DNA of 64,000 bases from Buchnera aphidicola (Brevicoryne brassicae) (GTDB lineage: Bacteria; Pseudomonadota; Gammaproteobacteria; Enterobacterales; Enterobacteriaceae): assembly GCF_005082825.1 (NCBI RefSeq), contig NZ_CP034882.1, positions 195,932-259,931 of the forward strand. The letters are read 5' to 3'. The notes under the pieces are model-generated. The model was not told where the DNA came from, ran no database searches, and was given only the letters and a program-made list of their open reading frames with translations. Position 1 is the stretch's first letter. Each line of letters starts with the position of its first letter. Of the stretch, positions 1 through 9,988 are shown one piece after another. Both the position numbers and the translations under genes were made by a program.

Positions 1-921
1 TTGACAAATTATGTCTTTATTTAATCCAAGCATTGAACCGTTTTGAAATAAATATTCAGCCCATTTTTTTTCTTGTTCAGATGCTGATATAAATATATTT
101 ATAGCTTCTTCTTGACATTCTGCAATAATATCTTCCATTTCTTCATCGTTGTTTATATTATTTAAAATATTTAAAATATGTTGAGTTCCTGTTAAATGTA
201 AAGCTTCATCTCGTGCTATTAATCGTATAATTTTTGCATTTCCTTCCATTAATTCTCTTTCTGCAAATGCGAATGAACATGCAAAACTAACATAAAATCT
301 AATTGCTTCTAAAACGTTTACACTTATTAAACATAGATATAATTTTTTTTTTAATAAATTCAAAGTAATTTTAATTTTTTTTCCATTAACTAAATGCATT
401 CCTTCACCTAGTAAATGCCAATAACTAGTGATTTTTATTAATTCATCATAGTATATAGAAATGTTTTGTGCTCTATCATTAATGTGTTTATTTGAAATAA
501 TATCATCGAATATTAAAGATGGAGAATTAACAATATTTCTAATTATATGTGTATAAGAACGTGAATGAATAGTTTCTGAAAAAGACCAGGTTTCAATCCA
601 TGTTTCTAATTCAGGAATAGAAATAATAGGCAAAAAAGCTATGTTAGGACTTCTGCCTTGTATAGAGTCAAGTAATGTTTGGTATTTCAAATTACTAATA
701 AAAATATGTTTTTCGTGATCAGGTAAATTTTGAAAATCTATTCTATCTCGAGAAAGATCTATTTCTTCTGGCCTCCAAAAAAATGATAATTGTTTTTCAA
801 TCAGTTTCTCAAAAATATTATATTTTTGCTGATCGTATCTAGCAATATTTACAGATTGTCCAAAGAACATAGGTTCTTTAAGTTGATTATTTTTTTTTTG
901 TGAAAAAATTGTATAAGACAT
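1..921 (-). CDS. nrdB: Ribonucleotide reductase class Ia, beta (R2) subunit, C-terminus cut by window edge
   Basis: Small subunit of the aerobic enzyme that makes deoxyribonucleotides; it houses the diiron centre and the stable tyrosyl radical. 307 codons are visible of about 376 in E. coli; the missing end includes the tail that docks on NrdA. The radical tyrosine lies in [10 protein letters not shown] (Tyr123 counting Met). The iron ligands are recognisable in LLDSIQG (Asp85), FSETIH (Glu/His), FAERELMEG (Glu) and RDEALH (Glu/His). The start ATG is at 919-921, with no strong ribosome site before it. It follows nrdA after a 71-bp gap, the E. coli nrdAB order, so the two are probably co-transcribed. 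Confidence 0.97.
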   Translation of the reverse strand, partial: MSYTIFSQKKNNQLKEPMFFGQSVNIARYDQQKYNIFEKLIEKQLSFFWRPEEIDLSRDRIDFQNLPDHEKHIFISNLKYQTLLDSIQGRSPNIAFLPIISIPELETWIETWSFSETIHSRSYTHIIRNIVNSPSLIFDDIISNKHINDRAQNISIYYDELIKITSYWHLLGEGMHLVNGKKIKITLNLLKKKLYLCLISVNVLEAIRFYVSFACSFAFAERELMEGNAKIIRLIARDEALHLTGTQHILNILNNINNDEEMEDIIAECQEEAINIFISASEQEKKWAEYLFQNGSMLGLNKDIICQ

Positions 922-992
922 ATTTTTTATACCTAATTATTAATTTTATCGTTTTAGCGAAATATGTTTTTAGTATTTATAAATTTTTGCAT

Positions 993-3278
993 TTATATAA
1001 TACATGAACCACTTTCACAAATATTTTCGTTTATAGATTCGGACATAATATTTTGATCATCTTCAGAACCATCACGAACATTTTGATAATATAATGTTTT
1101 TAAACCCAGTTTATAAGATAAAAGTAAATCATAAAGAAGTTGTTTCATAGGAATTTTATCATTTAAAAATCTTTTTGGATCATAATGAGTATTTACAGAA
1201 ATAGATTGATCAATAAATTTTTGCATAATACCAGCTAATTGCAAATATCCAACATTATTTGGTATATCCCAAAGTAGTTCGTATTGTGATTTTAACTTTT
1301 TATAATCAGGAACTACTTGACGTAATATTCCGTCTTTTGATACTTTAATACTAACAAATCCTCTTGGTGGTTCAATGCCATTAGTTGCATTAGATATTTG
1401 AGAAGACGTTTCTGAAGGCATTAAAGCAGATAGTGTTGAATTTCTTAAACCATATTTTTTTATTTTATTACGTAATAAATTCCAATCTAGATGAAGAGGT
1501 TCATTGCATATTTCATCAAGATATTTTTTATATGTATCAATAGGTAGTTTTCCTAAATAATAATTAGTTTGATTAAATAAAGAACAGGCTCCTTTTTCTT
1601 TAGCTAATTCGCATGATGCTTCTAATAAATAATATTGTATTGCTTCAAAAGTTTTATGTGTTAAGTTTTTTGCACTGCCATCTGAATAGCGTACTTTGTT
1701 TTTGGCTAAATAATATGCAAAATTAATGACTCCAATACCTAAAGAACGTCTAGAAATAGATGATTTCTTTGCTGCTGGTATAGGATAATATTGATATTCT
1801 AATATCTCATCAAGAGCACGTACAGATAATATAGATAATTCTTTAAATTCATTAAGATTATTAATCTTTCCCAAATTAAATGCTGATAATGTACACAGTG
1901 CAATTTCTCCATTTTTATCATATATGTCATGTAAAGATTTAGTTGGCAATGTAATTTCTAAACATAAATTAGATTGTTTTATTGGAGATAATTTTGGATT
2001 AAATGGACTATGTGAATTACAATGATCTACATGTTGTATATAAATACGTCCAGTAGAAGTTCTTTCTTGCATTATCAAAGAAAACAAATCTAATGCTTTA
2101 ATGCTTTTTTTTCTTATATTTTTATTTTTTTCATATTTTGTATATATTTTTTCAAATTTTTCTTGATCGGAAAAAAATGTTTCGTACAATTGAGGTACAT
2201 CAGAGGGGCTAAATAATGTAATTTTTTCCCCTGATAACATTCTTTCATACATTAATTTATTAATCTGAACTGCATAGTCAACATGACGCACTCTATTTTC
2301 TTCAATACCTCTATTATTTTTTAAAACTAATAAACTTTCAACTTCTAAATGCCAGATTGGATAAAAAATAGTTGCAGCTCCACCTCTTACTCCTCCTTGA
2401 GAACAAGATTTCACTGCACTTTGAAAATACTTATAAAATGGAATACAACCAGTATGATATGCTTCTCCATTTCTAATAGGACTTCCTATTGCACGAATTT
2501 TACCAGCATTAATACCAATACCTGCACGTTGAGAAACATATTTTACGATAGAACTAGTTGTTGCATTTATAGAATCAAGATTATCATCGCATTCAATTAA
2601 AACACAAGAACTAAACTGACGAGTTGGCGTTCTTACACCAGACATAATAGGAGTTGGCAATGAAATCTTAAAAGTTGAAATTGCATTGTAGAAACGCTGA
2701 ACGTAATTCATTCGAGTGTTTTTTGGATATGCAGAAAATAAACATGCAGAAATTAAAATATATAAAAATTGGGCGCTTTCATATATTTGTCCGGTAGTAC
2801 GATTTTGTATTAAATATTTACCTTCTAATTGTTTTACAGCAGCATATGAAAAATTCATATCTCGCCAATGATCAATAAAAGAGTTCATCTTTAAATATTC
2901 TTCATAAGAATAATTTTTTAATAAACTTTGATCATATTTTCCTAAAGAAACCATTTTTTTTACATGTTCATATAACATAGGGGGTTCAAATTTACCATAA
3001 GCTTTTTTTCTAAGATGAAAAATAGCTAGTCTTGCAGACATATATTGATAATCTGGTGTATCTTGTGAAATTAAATCAGCTGCAGCTTTAATAATAGTTT
3101 CATGAATATTAACGGTGGTAATATTATTATAAAATTGAATTCGAGAACGTAATTCCACTTGAGAAACAGATACATTATCTAATCCTTCAGCAGCCCAATT
3201 TAATACTTTATGAATTTTATCTAAATTTATTTTTTCTTTATTTCCGTTGCGTTTCGTAACAAAAAGACTATTTTCCAT
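993..3278 (-). CDS. nrdA: Ribonucleotide reductase class Ia, alpha (R1) subunit
   Basis: Large catalytic subunit of ribonucleoside-diphosphate reductase, paired with NrdB. It has 761 residues, the same as E. coli. Residues about 4-95 form the ATP-cone that senses ATP/dATP (it begins VTKRNGNKEKI). The catalytic domain shows the redox cysteines in FSSCVLIEC and in GEIALCTLSAFNLG, and the active-site cysteine/glutamate pair in SNLCLEI. The radical-transfer tyrosine pair is in TLYYQNVRDG near the end. The C-terminal CESGSC holds the two cysteines reduced by thioredoxin or glutaredoxin. No key residue is missing, so the enzyme should be active and allosterically controlled. gyrA lies upstream on the same strand, as near the E. 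coli gyrA-nrdAB region. Confidence 0.98.
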   Translation of the reverse strand: MENSLFVTKRNGNKEKINLDKIHKVLNWAAEGLDNVSVSQVELRSRIQFYNNITTVNIHETIIKAAADLISQDTPDYQYMSARLAIFHLRKKAYGKFEPPMLYEHVKKMVSLGKYDQSLLKNYSYEEYLKMNSFIDHWRDMNFSYAAVKQLEGKYLIQNRTTGQIYESAQFLYILISACLFSAYPKNTRMNYVQRFYNAISTFKISLPTPIMSGVRTPTRQFSSCVLIECDDNLDSINATTSSIVKYVSQRAGIGINAGKIRAIGSPIRNGEAYHTGCIPFYKYFQSAVKSCSQGGVRGGAATIFYPIWHLEVESLLVLKNNRGIEENRVRHVDYAVQINKLMYERMLSGEKITLFSPSDVPQLYETFFSDQEKFEKIYTKYEKNKNIRKKSIKALDLFSLIMQERTSTGRIYIQHVDHCNSHSPFNPKLSPIKQSNLCLEITLPTKSLHDIYDKNGEIALCTLSAFNLGKINNLNEFKELSILSVRALDEILEYQYYPIPAAKKSSISRRSLGIGVINFAYYLAKNKVRYSDGSAKNLTHKTFEAIQYYLLEASCELAKEKGACSLFNQTNYYLGKLPIDTYKKYLDEICNEPLHLDWNLLRNKIKKYGLRNSTLSALMPSETSSQISNATNGIEPPRGFVSIKVSKDGILRQVVPDYKKLKSQYELLWDIPNNVGYLQLAGIMQKFIDQSISVNTHYDPKRFLNDKIPMKQLLYDLLLSYKLGLKTLYYQNVRDGSEDDQNIMSESINENICESGSCII

Positions 3279-3364
3279 ATTGATTTTGACTTATTATAAA
3301 AGAATGTAAAAGATGTATTTTTTCTAAAATCTTGTATTTATAATATTTAAGTAAATATATTTTT

Positions 3365-5851
3365 TTATATAGATTCCACAATTTTTTGTAAAGCAACAAC
3401 TTTTTCATTTTTTGATGTTCTTATTAAAATTACTCCTTGTGTATTTCTTCCTAATATACCTACTTCAGATACTCGTATTCTAACTAGTGTTCCTGCATCA
3501 GTAATCATCATCATTTGATTTTTTTCTAAAACTTGTATTGCTCCAATAATTTTTCCATTTCTTTTTGTTATTTTTATTGAAATAACACCTTGAGTAGCAC
3601 GTGATTTTATTGGAAAATCAGTAATTTTTGTACGTTTTCCATAACCGTTTTCTGTTGCTATTAAAATACTACCTTTATTTTTTGGGACAATCAGAGAAAC
3701 TACTTTATCATTTTTTTTAATCTTAATACCTTTTACTCCTGATGCTGTTCTTCCCATAGTTCTAACACTATTTTCTAAAAATTGAACCACTTTTCCATTT
3801 TGCGTAAATAACATAATGTTATTGTTACCATCAGTTAAAGAAACTCCGATTAGTTCATCGTTAGAATGTAAGTTAATTGCGATAATGCCTGAAAATCTAG
3901 GTTTTTTAAATTGACTTAAGGCACTTTTTTTAACTATTCCATTAGCAGTAGCCATAAAAATATTAAGATTATCTTTATATTCATGTACTGGTAATATAGC
4001 TGTAATTCTTTCTTTTGCATTTAAAGGTAATAAGTTTACTATAGGTTTTCCCTTTGCATGTCTGCTAGATTCTGGTAATTGATAAACTTTTATTGAATAT
4101 AAAATACCTCTACTAGAAAAACATAATATAGTATCGTGTGTGTTTGCTATTACTAAACTTTCTATAAAATCTTCTTCTTTTATTTTTACAGCAGATTTAC
4201 CTTTCCCACCACGTCTTTGAGCATTATAATCAGAAACAGGTTGATATTTTACGTATCCTGAATGAGATAGTGTGACTACAACATCTTCTTGATTAATTAA
4301 ATCTTCAATTTGTATATCAGTATGATTTTCAATGATTTGTGTGCGTCTTTTATCACCAAAATTTTTTTGTATTAATAATAATTCTTCTTTAATCACAGAC
4401 AACATACGATTTTTGTTTTGAATTATATTTTTTAATTCTTCAGTTTTTTTTATCAAATCATTGTGCTCTGTGATAATTTTATTTCTTTCTAGGCTCGTTA
4501 GTTTGTGTAAACGCAAATCTAAAATAGCTTGCACTTGTTTTTCACTAAAAAAATATTTTTTATTTTTCTGATACCTAGTAATAGAAGAGTTTATTTCTTC
4601 AGATATCCATTTTTTTTCCATCATTAAATTTTTTGCATCTATTGAATTACCTGATTTTTTTATTATATTAATAATCAAATTAATATTGATTAAAGCAATA
4701 TTTAAACCTTCTAAAATATGAATACGATTACGTGCTTTATTTAACTCAAAGAGACTACGTCGCATAATTACTTCTTGTCTATGAGATAAAAAATTTTTTA
4801 AGATTTCTTTTAAAGATAAAGTTTTTGGTTGTCCTTGACATAAAGCAACCATATTAATTCCAAAAGAAATTTGTAATTGAGTTAAAGAGTATAATTGATT
4901 TAAAATTATTTCAGACATAGCTTCTCTTTTTATTTCAATAACGATTCTCATTCCATCTTTATCTGATTCGTCACGTAAAGCAGTAATACCATCAATTCTT
5001 TTATTTTTTACTAATTCTGCTATTTTTTCAATTAAACGTGACTTATTTACTTGATAAGGTATTTCATTAAATATGATAGATTCTTTTTTATTTTTTTTAT
5101 TTTTTTCAATTATATTACAAGCTCGAATATAAATTTTACCTTTACCTGTAAGATAAGCCTCTTCAATACCCAATTTTCCATTAATTATGCCACCTGTTGG
5201 AAAATCTGGTCCTGGAATGTATTTTATTAATTCTTGTGGAGTAATATTGTTATTATTTATATATGCTAAACATCCATTAATGACTTCATGTAAATTATGA
5301 GGAGGAATATTTGTTGCCATACCTACAGCAATACCTGATGAACCGTTTATTAAAAGATTAGGTATTCTTGCAGGAAGAATTTCTGGTATATGTTCTGTTC
5401 CGTCATAATTTGGTATAAATTCAACAGTATTTTTTTCCAAATCATTTAATAGTTCATGAGCTATTTTAGACATACGAACTTCTGTGTATCTCATTGCTGC
5501 TGCTGAATCTCCATCCACAGAACCAAAATTTCCTTGACCATCTATAAGCATATAACGTAATGAAAATTTTTGAGCCATTCGAACTATTGCATCATATACA
5601 GCTGAATCTCCATGAGGATGGTACTTTCCTATAACATCACCTACAATTCGAGCAGATTTTTTATATGTTTTATTCCAATCGTTATTTAATACATACATTG
5701 CAAAAAGTATTCTTCGATGAACTGGTTTTAAACCATCTCTAACATCAGGTAGAGCTCGGCCAACTATTACAGACATAGCATAGTCTAAGTAAGAGCTTTC
5801 TAACTCTTCTTCAATGTTAACCTGTATGATTTCTCGTGCAGGATCTTTCAT
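3365..5851 (-). CDS. gyrA: DNA gyrase subunit A
   Basis: Breakage-reunion subunit of DNA gyrase, which with GyrB introduces negative supercoils. 828 residues against 875 in E. coli; the difference is mainly the loss of the acidic C-terminal tail. The N-terminal domain carries the quinolone-region segment [11 protein letters not shown] with the sensitive-type Ser83 and Asp87, and the DNA-linking tyrosine in [10 protein letters not shown] (Tyr122). The C-terminal pinwheel has the GyrA box QRRGGKG, needed for wrapping DNA. Gene order gyrA-nrdA-nrdB matches the E. coli neighbourhood, apart from lost genes between. Confidence 0.98.
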   Translation of the reverse strand: MKDPAREIIQVNIEEELESSYLDYAMSVIVGRALPDVRDGLKPVHRRILFAMYVLNNDWNKTYKKSARIVGDVIGKYHPHGDSAVYDAIVRMAQKFSLRYMLIDGQGNFGSVDGDSAAAMRYTEVRMSKIAHELLNDLEKNTVEFIPNYDGTEHIPEILPARIPNLLINGSSGIAVGMATNIPPHNLHEVINGCLAYINNNNITPQELIKYIPGPDFPTGGIINGKLGIEEAYLTGKGKIYIRACNIIEKNKKNKKESIIFNEIPYQVNKSRLIEKIAELVKNKRIDGITALRDESDKDGMRIVIEIKREAMSEIILNQLYSLTQLQISFGINMVALCQGQPKTLSLKEILKNFLSHRQEVIMRRSLFELNKARNRIHILEGLNIALININLIINIIKKSGNSIDAKNLMMEKKWISEEINSSITRYQKNKKYFFSEKQVQAILDLRLHKLTSLERNKIITEHNDLIKKTEELKNIIQNKNRMLSVIKEELLLIQKNFGDKRRTQIIENHTDIQIEDLINQEDVVVTLSHSGYVKYQPVSDYNAQRRGGKGKSAVKIKEEDFIESLVIANTHDTILCFSSRGILYSIKVYQLPESSRHAKGKPIVNLLPLNAKERITAILPVHEYKDNLNIFMATANGIVKKSALSQFKKPRFSGIIAINLHSNDELIGVSLTDGNNNIMLFTQNGKVVQFLENSVRTMGRTASGVKGIKIKKNDKVVSLIVPKNKGSILIATENGYGKRTKITDFPIKSRATQGVISIKITKRNGKIIGAIQVLEKNQMMMITDAGTLVRIRVSEVGILGRNTQGVILIRTSKNEKVVALQKIVESI

Positions 5852-6125
5852 AAAACTATTATCTCTTTTGTATTAAAATAATCAAATTAAGTAGAAAAGT
5901 ATAACATAATTAATCTATTAGATGCATCGAAAGAACAGCATTCTTAATTGATAAAAGAATTTTATAAAATCAACTTTTTTGTAATAAAAAATTTTTTTAT
6001 ATTGTGTATTTGAAATGAAAGTATTAATATAAAAAAATAATTACAATTTTTTTGTTTAAAAATATTAATAATTAATTGTATATTATATAATAGTTTATTA
6101 ATTTGACTTTAAAACGAGATTTTAT

Positions 6126-6860
6126 ATGAAAGATGAAGAAAAAAATTTAATAGAAAATTTGTTTCATCGTTTAAAAAATACTGAACTAAATTCTTTTGAA
6201 AGAGATAATTCAGCTGACGAATTAATTCAAAAATTAGTAAAAAAACAACCATCTTCTTCTTATTATATGGCTCAAACAATATTAATTCAGGAAACAGCCA
6301 TAAAAAAAATGAGTGTAAAAATTGAAGAATTAAAAAAACGAATTAAAAGTTTAAAAGAAGAATCTAATACAAAACCAAGTTTCTTATCAAATTTTTTTAA
6401 AAAAAACGCTACTTCTCAAACATTATCTCATGATAATAACTTATGGAAAAACAACGATAATCATTTACAATCTCATTATTCTAACCCAATGATGTCTTCT
6501 CCCTCAGCTCAATCAATACCTACAGTTTCAGGTAGCAGAAATAACAGTTTTCTTAGTAATGCTTTACAAACAGCTACAGGTGTTGCTGGTGGTATGATTT
6601 TAGGGAATATGTTGATGAATGTTTTTAATCATTCTAAACCAGAAGAAGAAGTGTTTGATGCTATTAATAACAATAATAACATGACGTCTTTGCAACATCA
6701 TGAAGATGAAAACAAATTAGATGCTAATCATAATAATTTAGTAAATTATGAAAAAAATGAAAACGAATTAGATGAACATGCATCAAATTTAGACGTTTTA
6801 CATGATAATTCTGAAATAGATTATGAAAGCATTGATCATGAGGATGATAATTTTCTTTAA
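6126..6860 (+). CDS. DUF2076 family protein of unknown function
   Basis: 244 residues, function unknown. The N-terminal half (about 1-80) fits the DUF2076 pattern as I know it: LFHRL, FERDNSADELI and SSSYYMAQTILIQE, followed by a Lys/Glu coiled coil (about 60-80). A glycine/alanine-rich hydrophobic stretch near residues 140-168 (TATGVAGGMILGNMLMNVF) is typical of the family and may associate with a membrane. The C-terminal 70 residues are low-complexity Asn/Asp/Glu. It stands alone, divergent from gyrA and convergent with the peroxiredoxin gene. No catalytic motif is visible. Family membership is fairly sure; a role cannot be given from sequence. Confidence 0.85.
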   Translation: MKDEEKNLIENLFHRLKNTELNSFERDNSADELIQKLVKKQPSSSYYMAQTILIQETAIKKMSVKIEELKKRIKSLKEESNTKPSFLSNFFKKNATSQTLSHDNNLWKNNDNHLQSHYSNPMMSSPSAQSIPTVSGSRNNSFLSNALQTATGVAGGMILGNMLMNVFNHSKPEEEVFDAINNNNNMTSLQHHEDENKLDANHNNLVNYEKNENELDEHASNLDVLHDNSEIDYESIDHEDDNFL

Positions 6861-6906
6861 TTAGTAGATTAGAAATATTTTTTATAAATAAAAAATCAAA
6901 AAAAAT

Positions 6907-6940
6907 AAAGCCAGCATAAAGTAGTTTTTTTGCTGACTTT
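6907..6940 (-). terminator. Rho-independent terminator of the peroxiredoxin gene
   Basis: Read on the minus strand, AAAGTCAGC (6940-6932) pairs with GCTGGCTTT (6915-6907) with one G-U pair, followed by a run rich in U. It begins 7 bp past the peroxiredoxin stop codon. On the plus strand the stem has one mismatch but is also followed by T residues, so it may also stop transcription of the DUF2076 gene. Confidence 0.8.
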
Positions 6941-6947
6941 AATTTTT

Positions 6948-7541
6948 TTAACAGTTTTTACTTAAATATTCAGAAACTCCTTCTAAAGAAGGTTTCATTG
7001 CATCTTTACCCTTTTCCCAGTTAGCAGGGCATACTTCTCCATATTTATTGTGAAAATTTATAGCATCAACCATTCGTATCATTTCTTTAATATTTCTTCC
7101 AAATGGAAGATCATTAACAACTTGATGACGTACAATCCAATTCGAATCAATTAAAAACGAGGCTCTTAATGCCACACCGAGAACTGAGTGCTCAATGCCA
7201 TAAGATTTTTGGATATTACGTTTTATATCAGAAACCATAGGAAAATTTATTTTTCCAATTCCACCATTTTTAGGTAATGTATTTTTCCATGCTTGATGAA
7301 CAAAAACACTATCAATTGAAACACCAACAATTTTTGTATTTCTTGTTTTAAAATCTAGATAACTTTTATTAAATTCTATTATTTCAGAAGGACATACAAA
7401 AGTAAAATCCATAGGCCAAAAAAATAATATTATTGATTGTCCATCAGAATATTTTTTAAGATCAAAGTCTTCAATAATTTTATTGTTTTCTAAAATTGCT
7501 GGAGCTATAAAATTCGGTGCATTTTGTGTTACTAAAACCAT
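6948..7541 (-). CDS. ahpC: 2-Cys peroxiredoxin (AhpC/TSA family)
   Basis: Thiol peroxidase that reduces hydrogen peroxide and organic hydroperoxides. 197 residues. The peroxidatic cysteine is Cys50 in DFTFVCPSE; the resolving cysteine is Cys171 in GEVCPANWEKG, the typical 2-Cys layout. The sequence is longer than E. coli AhpC (187) and has the GGIG element and a C-terminal YL tail, as in the TSA/Prx1 branch, so it may be a tsaA-type enzyme and the symbol is by family. No ahpF reductase gene is beside it; its reductant would have to be thioredoxin or another system. Confidence 0.93.
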   Translation of the reverse strand: MVLVTQNAPNFIAPAILENNKIIEDFDLKKYSDGQSIILFFWPMDFTFVCPSEIIEFNKSYLDFKTRNTKIVGVSIDSVFVHQAWKNTLPKNGGIGKINFPMVSDIKRNIQKSYGIEHSVLGVALRASFLIDSNWIVRHQVVNDLPFGRNIKEMIRMVDAINFHNKYGEVCPANWEKGKDAMKPSLEGVSEYLSKNC

Positions 7542-7643
7542 TTTTTTTCCTATAATTTTTTTATTGTATTGAATGAGAAAAATATATTTTTTAAAAAATC
7601 AATAACTATTTTTTAAAATTTATTAAAGATGGATAAACTAAAA

Positions 7644-8308
7644 ATGAATATAAACTTATCTTGGAAAGATGTGTTATCTCAAGAAAAAAAAAATATTTTA
7701 TTAATATAATTAAATTTCTTAAAAAAGAACGTTTAAAAAAAATAATTTATCCTAAACAAAAAGATATTTTTAACGCTTTTTTATTGACTGATTTTGCTAA
7801 AATTAAAGTTGTTATTCTTGGACAAGATCCATATTTTTGTCATAATCAAGCACATGGTTTATCGTTTTCTGTTCCTTATAATTGTACTATACCACCTTCT
7901 TTAAAGAATATATATAAAGAGTTAAATAGTGATTTTAAAAAAAAACATATATTTAATCATGGATGTCTTGAAAATTGGGCTAATCAAGGTGTATTTTTGT
8001 TAAATACAAGTTTAACAGTTGAATCAAAAAAACCAAAATCACATAGTAATATAGGTTGGGATATTTTTACTGATAAAGTTATTTCAGTAATTAGTTTGTA
8101 TAAAAATTCTATTGTTTTTTTACTTTGGGGACATGATGCGCAAAAAAAAATAAATTTAATTAATATTAAAAACCATTATATTTTAAAAGCGTCTCATCCT
8201 TCTCCATTATCAGCATATAGAGGTTTTTTTGGTTGTAAACATTTTTCTTCAACTAATAAAATATTAATTAAAAATAATAAAGCACCAATTAATTGGTTTA
8301 TGATTTAA
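7644..8308 (+). pseudogene. ung: Uracil-DNA glycosylase, frameshifted inside a 10-A tract (may be slippage-rescued)
   Basis: Uracil-DNA glycosylase removes uracil from DNA at the start of base-excision repair. The frame from ATG 7644 reads MNINLSWKDVLSQEK, matching the E. coli start, and then hits a stop after the ten-A run 7684-7693. The rest of the protein lies in another frame, starting at KYFINIIKF. One extra A (11) would restore a protein of about 221 residues (E. coli 229). The downstream part is intact: GQDPY with the catalytic Asp, LNTSLTV, and HPSPLSAYRGFFG with the catalytic His. The residue after GQDPY is Phe, where E. coli has His. A TTG-started 215-residue frame from 7661 exists but gives an unrelated N-terminus. 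Decay, slippage rescue and sequencing error all remain possible. Confidence 0.85.
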
Positions 8309-8343
8309 AAATAGAAAAAATTTTAAAAATTTTTTCTATTTTT
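8307..8343. terminator. Bidirectional terminator between ung and grpE
   Basis: A perfect 15-bp stem (8307-8321 with 8329-8343) and a 7-base loop, with A runs on the left arm and T runs on the right arm, overlapping the ung stop codon. It sits between two convergent genes, so it can act on both strands. Confidence 0.7.
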
Positions 8344-8391
8344 ACAAAAAATAAAATGTTTCCTAATTGTAATTCTGTAAATATAAAAACA

Positions 8392-8928
8392 TTAGTCTTT
8401 AGAAACTATTACTTTTGCTTTTCTTAATAGTGATTTTTCTAAAGTAAATCCCTTTTCATTAACAGAGATAATATGATTAGGAGGTATTTTTGTAGATGAT
8501 TCTATTGAAACGGCCTCATGAATATCAGAATTAAAAAGTTCTTTTTCTTGACCTTCAATTTTTACACCTAACTTAGATAAAATATTTAATAAAGATTTTA
8601 ATGTTAATTGAATTCCTTCTACCAAGGGTTCATTTTTAGAATGGAACTTATTAGATATTTTTAAAATATCTTCAAGAGAATCTATCATTGGAATGATTTT
8701 TTTTAAAAATTGTTCAGTTTTTATTTTTTTTATGATATTTTTTTTTTCTTCTGAGCTTTTTTTTATATTTTCTATATTTGCTAATTTTCGTAATTCAATA
8801 TCATTTATTTTTTTTTTATTTTCAGATATTTGTAATTTTAAGTTGTTAATTTTTTTATTTGTATCTTCTATATTTTTCTCTTTTTGTTCTATTTTTTTAT
8901 CGTTTATCTTTTTTTCTTTGTTATCCAT
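8392..8928 (-). CDS. grpE: GrpE, nucleotide exchange factor of DnaK
   Basis: Cofactor that releases ADP from the Hsp70 chaperone DnaK. 178 residues (E. coli 197). Residues about 1-75 are a Lys/Glu/Asn-rich coiled coil, the long paired helix of GrpE. The following domain shows PMIDSLEDIL, LVEGIQLTLKSLLNILSKLGV and a beta domain with HEAVSIE and KGFTLEKSLLRKAKVIVSK, the GrpE signature region. It is divergent from nadK, as in the E. coli grpE-nadK pair. A good heat-shock promoter match lies 37 bp upstream. From general knowledge, Buchnera may carry a second grpE elsewhere; this window shows one. Confidence 0.95.
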   Translation of the reverse strand: MDNKEKKINDKKIEQKEKNIEDTNKKINNLKLQISENKKKINDIELRKLANIENIKKSSEEKKNIIKKIKTEQFLKKIIPMIDSLEDILKISNKFHSKNEPLVEGIQLTLKSLLNILSKLGVKIEGQEKELFNSDIHEAVSIESSTKIPPNHIISVNEKGFTLEKSLLRKAKVIVSKD

Positions 8929-8964
8929 AAATTTACCAAATTCAATTTGATTAAAGATTAATTT

Positions 8965-8993
8965 ATTATAATGTTTATAATTAATCTTTCAAG
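8965..8993 (-). promoter_or_regulatory. Candidate sigma-32 (heat-shock) promoter of grpE
   Basis: On the minus strand CTTGAAA (8993-8987) matches the sigma-32 -35 element exactly. After 13 bases comes CATTATAAT (8973-8965), which shares CAT plus an A/T-rich end with the -10 element but lacks its run of C and also resembles a sigma-70 -10. The spacing and the gene downstream fit heat-shock control; the -10 match is only partial. Confidence 0.55.
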
Positions 8994-9047
8994 GTTCTTG
9001 ATTGTTATAATATAATATACATTATTTTTATTAGGAATTTTTATGTA

Positions 9048-9920
9048 ATGAAACAACATTTCACTTGTATTGGTATTGTTGGATATCCACGTTATGCGAG
9101 TGCATTAATAACACATAAGATACTTTATAAGTGGTTGGTAAAGAATGGTTATAAAGTTTTTATTGAAGATAATGTTGCTAGAGCATTAAAATTAAATAAT
9201 GCTAAAACAGCTACATTAATAGAAATTGGTCAATCTTGCGATTTAGCAATTATTATAGGAGGCGATGGAAATTTGTTGTGTGCAGCACGTGTTTTATCAC
9301 TTTATAATATTAAAATTATTGGAATTAATCGAGGTAACTTAGGTTTTCTTACAGATTTAAACCCTGATACTGGATTGCAGAAATTATCAGAAGTATTGTC
9401 TGGACATTATTTATTAGAAAATCGGTTTTTATTAGATGCACAAATTTGTAAAAAAAAAATTATTTCTAGATCTAGTATAGCGATAAACGAAGTAGTTTTA
9501 CATACAAAACATTTAGCTCATATGATTGAATTTGAAGTTTATATCGATGATAAATTTTCTTTTGCTCAACGTGCAGATGGACTAATTGTTTCAACACCTA
9601 CTGGTTCTACTGGTTATTCATTATCAGCAGGTGGACCCATTGTAGCCACCGATGCTATTGTTGTAGTGCCCATGTTTCCGCATACTTTGTCATCTCGTCC
9701 TTTGGTAATTCATAGCAATAGTATTATCTGTTTAAAATTTTCTAATAGAGAAACGAACTTAAAAATCAGTTGTGATAGTCAAATTGTTTTAACTATTAAA
9801 AAAGGTGAATGTGTATTTATTCGTCGAAGTGGCTATTATTTGAATCTTATTCATCCTACAAGTTACAATTATTTTGAAACTTTAACATCTAAACTTAATT
9901 GGTCTAAAAAATTTTTTTGA
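9048..9920 (+). CDS. nadK: NAD kinase
   Basis: Phosphorylates NAD to NADP. 290 residues, close to E. coli NadK (292). The nucleotide-binding GGDGNLL motif lies near residue 71, NEVVLH follows, and the conserved [21 protein letters not shown] block is at about 180-200. The start ATG follows GGAATTTTTATGTA, an acceptable ribosome site. The neighbours grpE (divergent) and bamE (downstream) keep the E. coli order grpE-nadK-recN-bamE, with recN removed and only 68 bp left in its place. Confidence 0.97.
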   Translation: MKQHFTCIGIVGYPRYASALITHKILYKWLVKNGYKVFIEDNVARALKLNNAKTATLIEIGQSCDLAIIIGGDGNLLCAARVLSLYNIKIIGINRGNLGFLTDLNPDTGLQKLSEVLSGHYLLENRFLLDAQICKKKIISRSSIAINEVVLHTKHLAHMIEFEVYIDDKFSFAQRADGLIVSTPTGSTGYSLSAGGPIVATDAIVVVPMFPHTLSSRPLVIHSNSIICLKFSNRETNLKISCDSQIVLTIKKGECVFIRRSGYYLNLIHPTSYNYFETLTSKLNWSKKFF

Positions 9921-9988
9921 AATAAAAAAATCATTTTTTCAAAAAACATTATTTATTTTTATATACTAAACTATAGTAGGATATCATA

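Noticed and set aside
7661..8308. ung read as an intact gene from TTG 7661
   Set aside because: The first residues (ERCVISR) are unrelated to the family, whereas the frame from ATG 7644 gives the correct N-terminus up to the poly(A) run.
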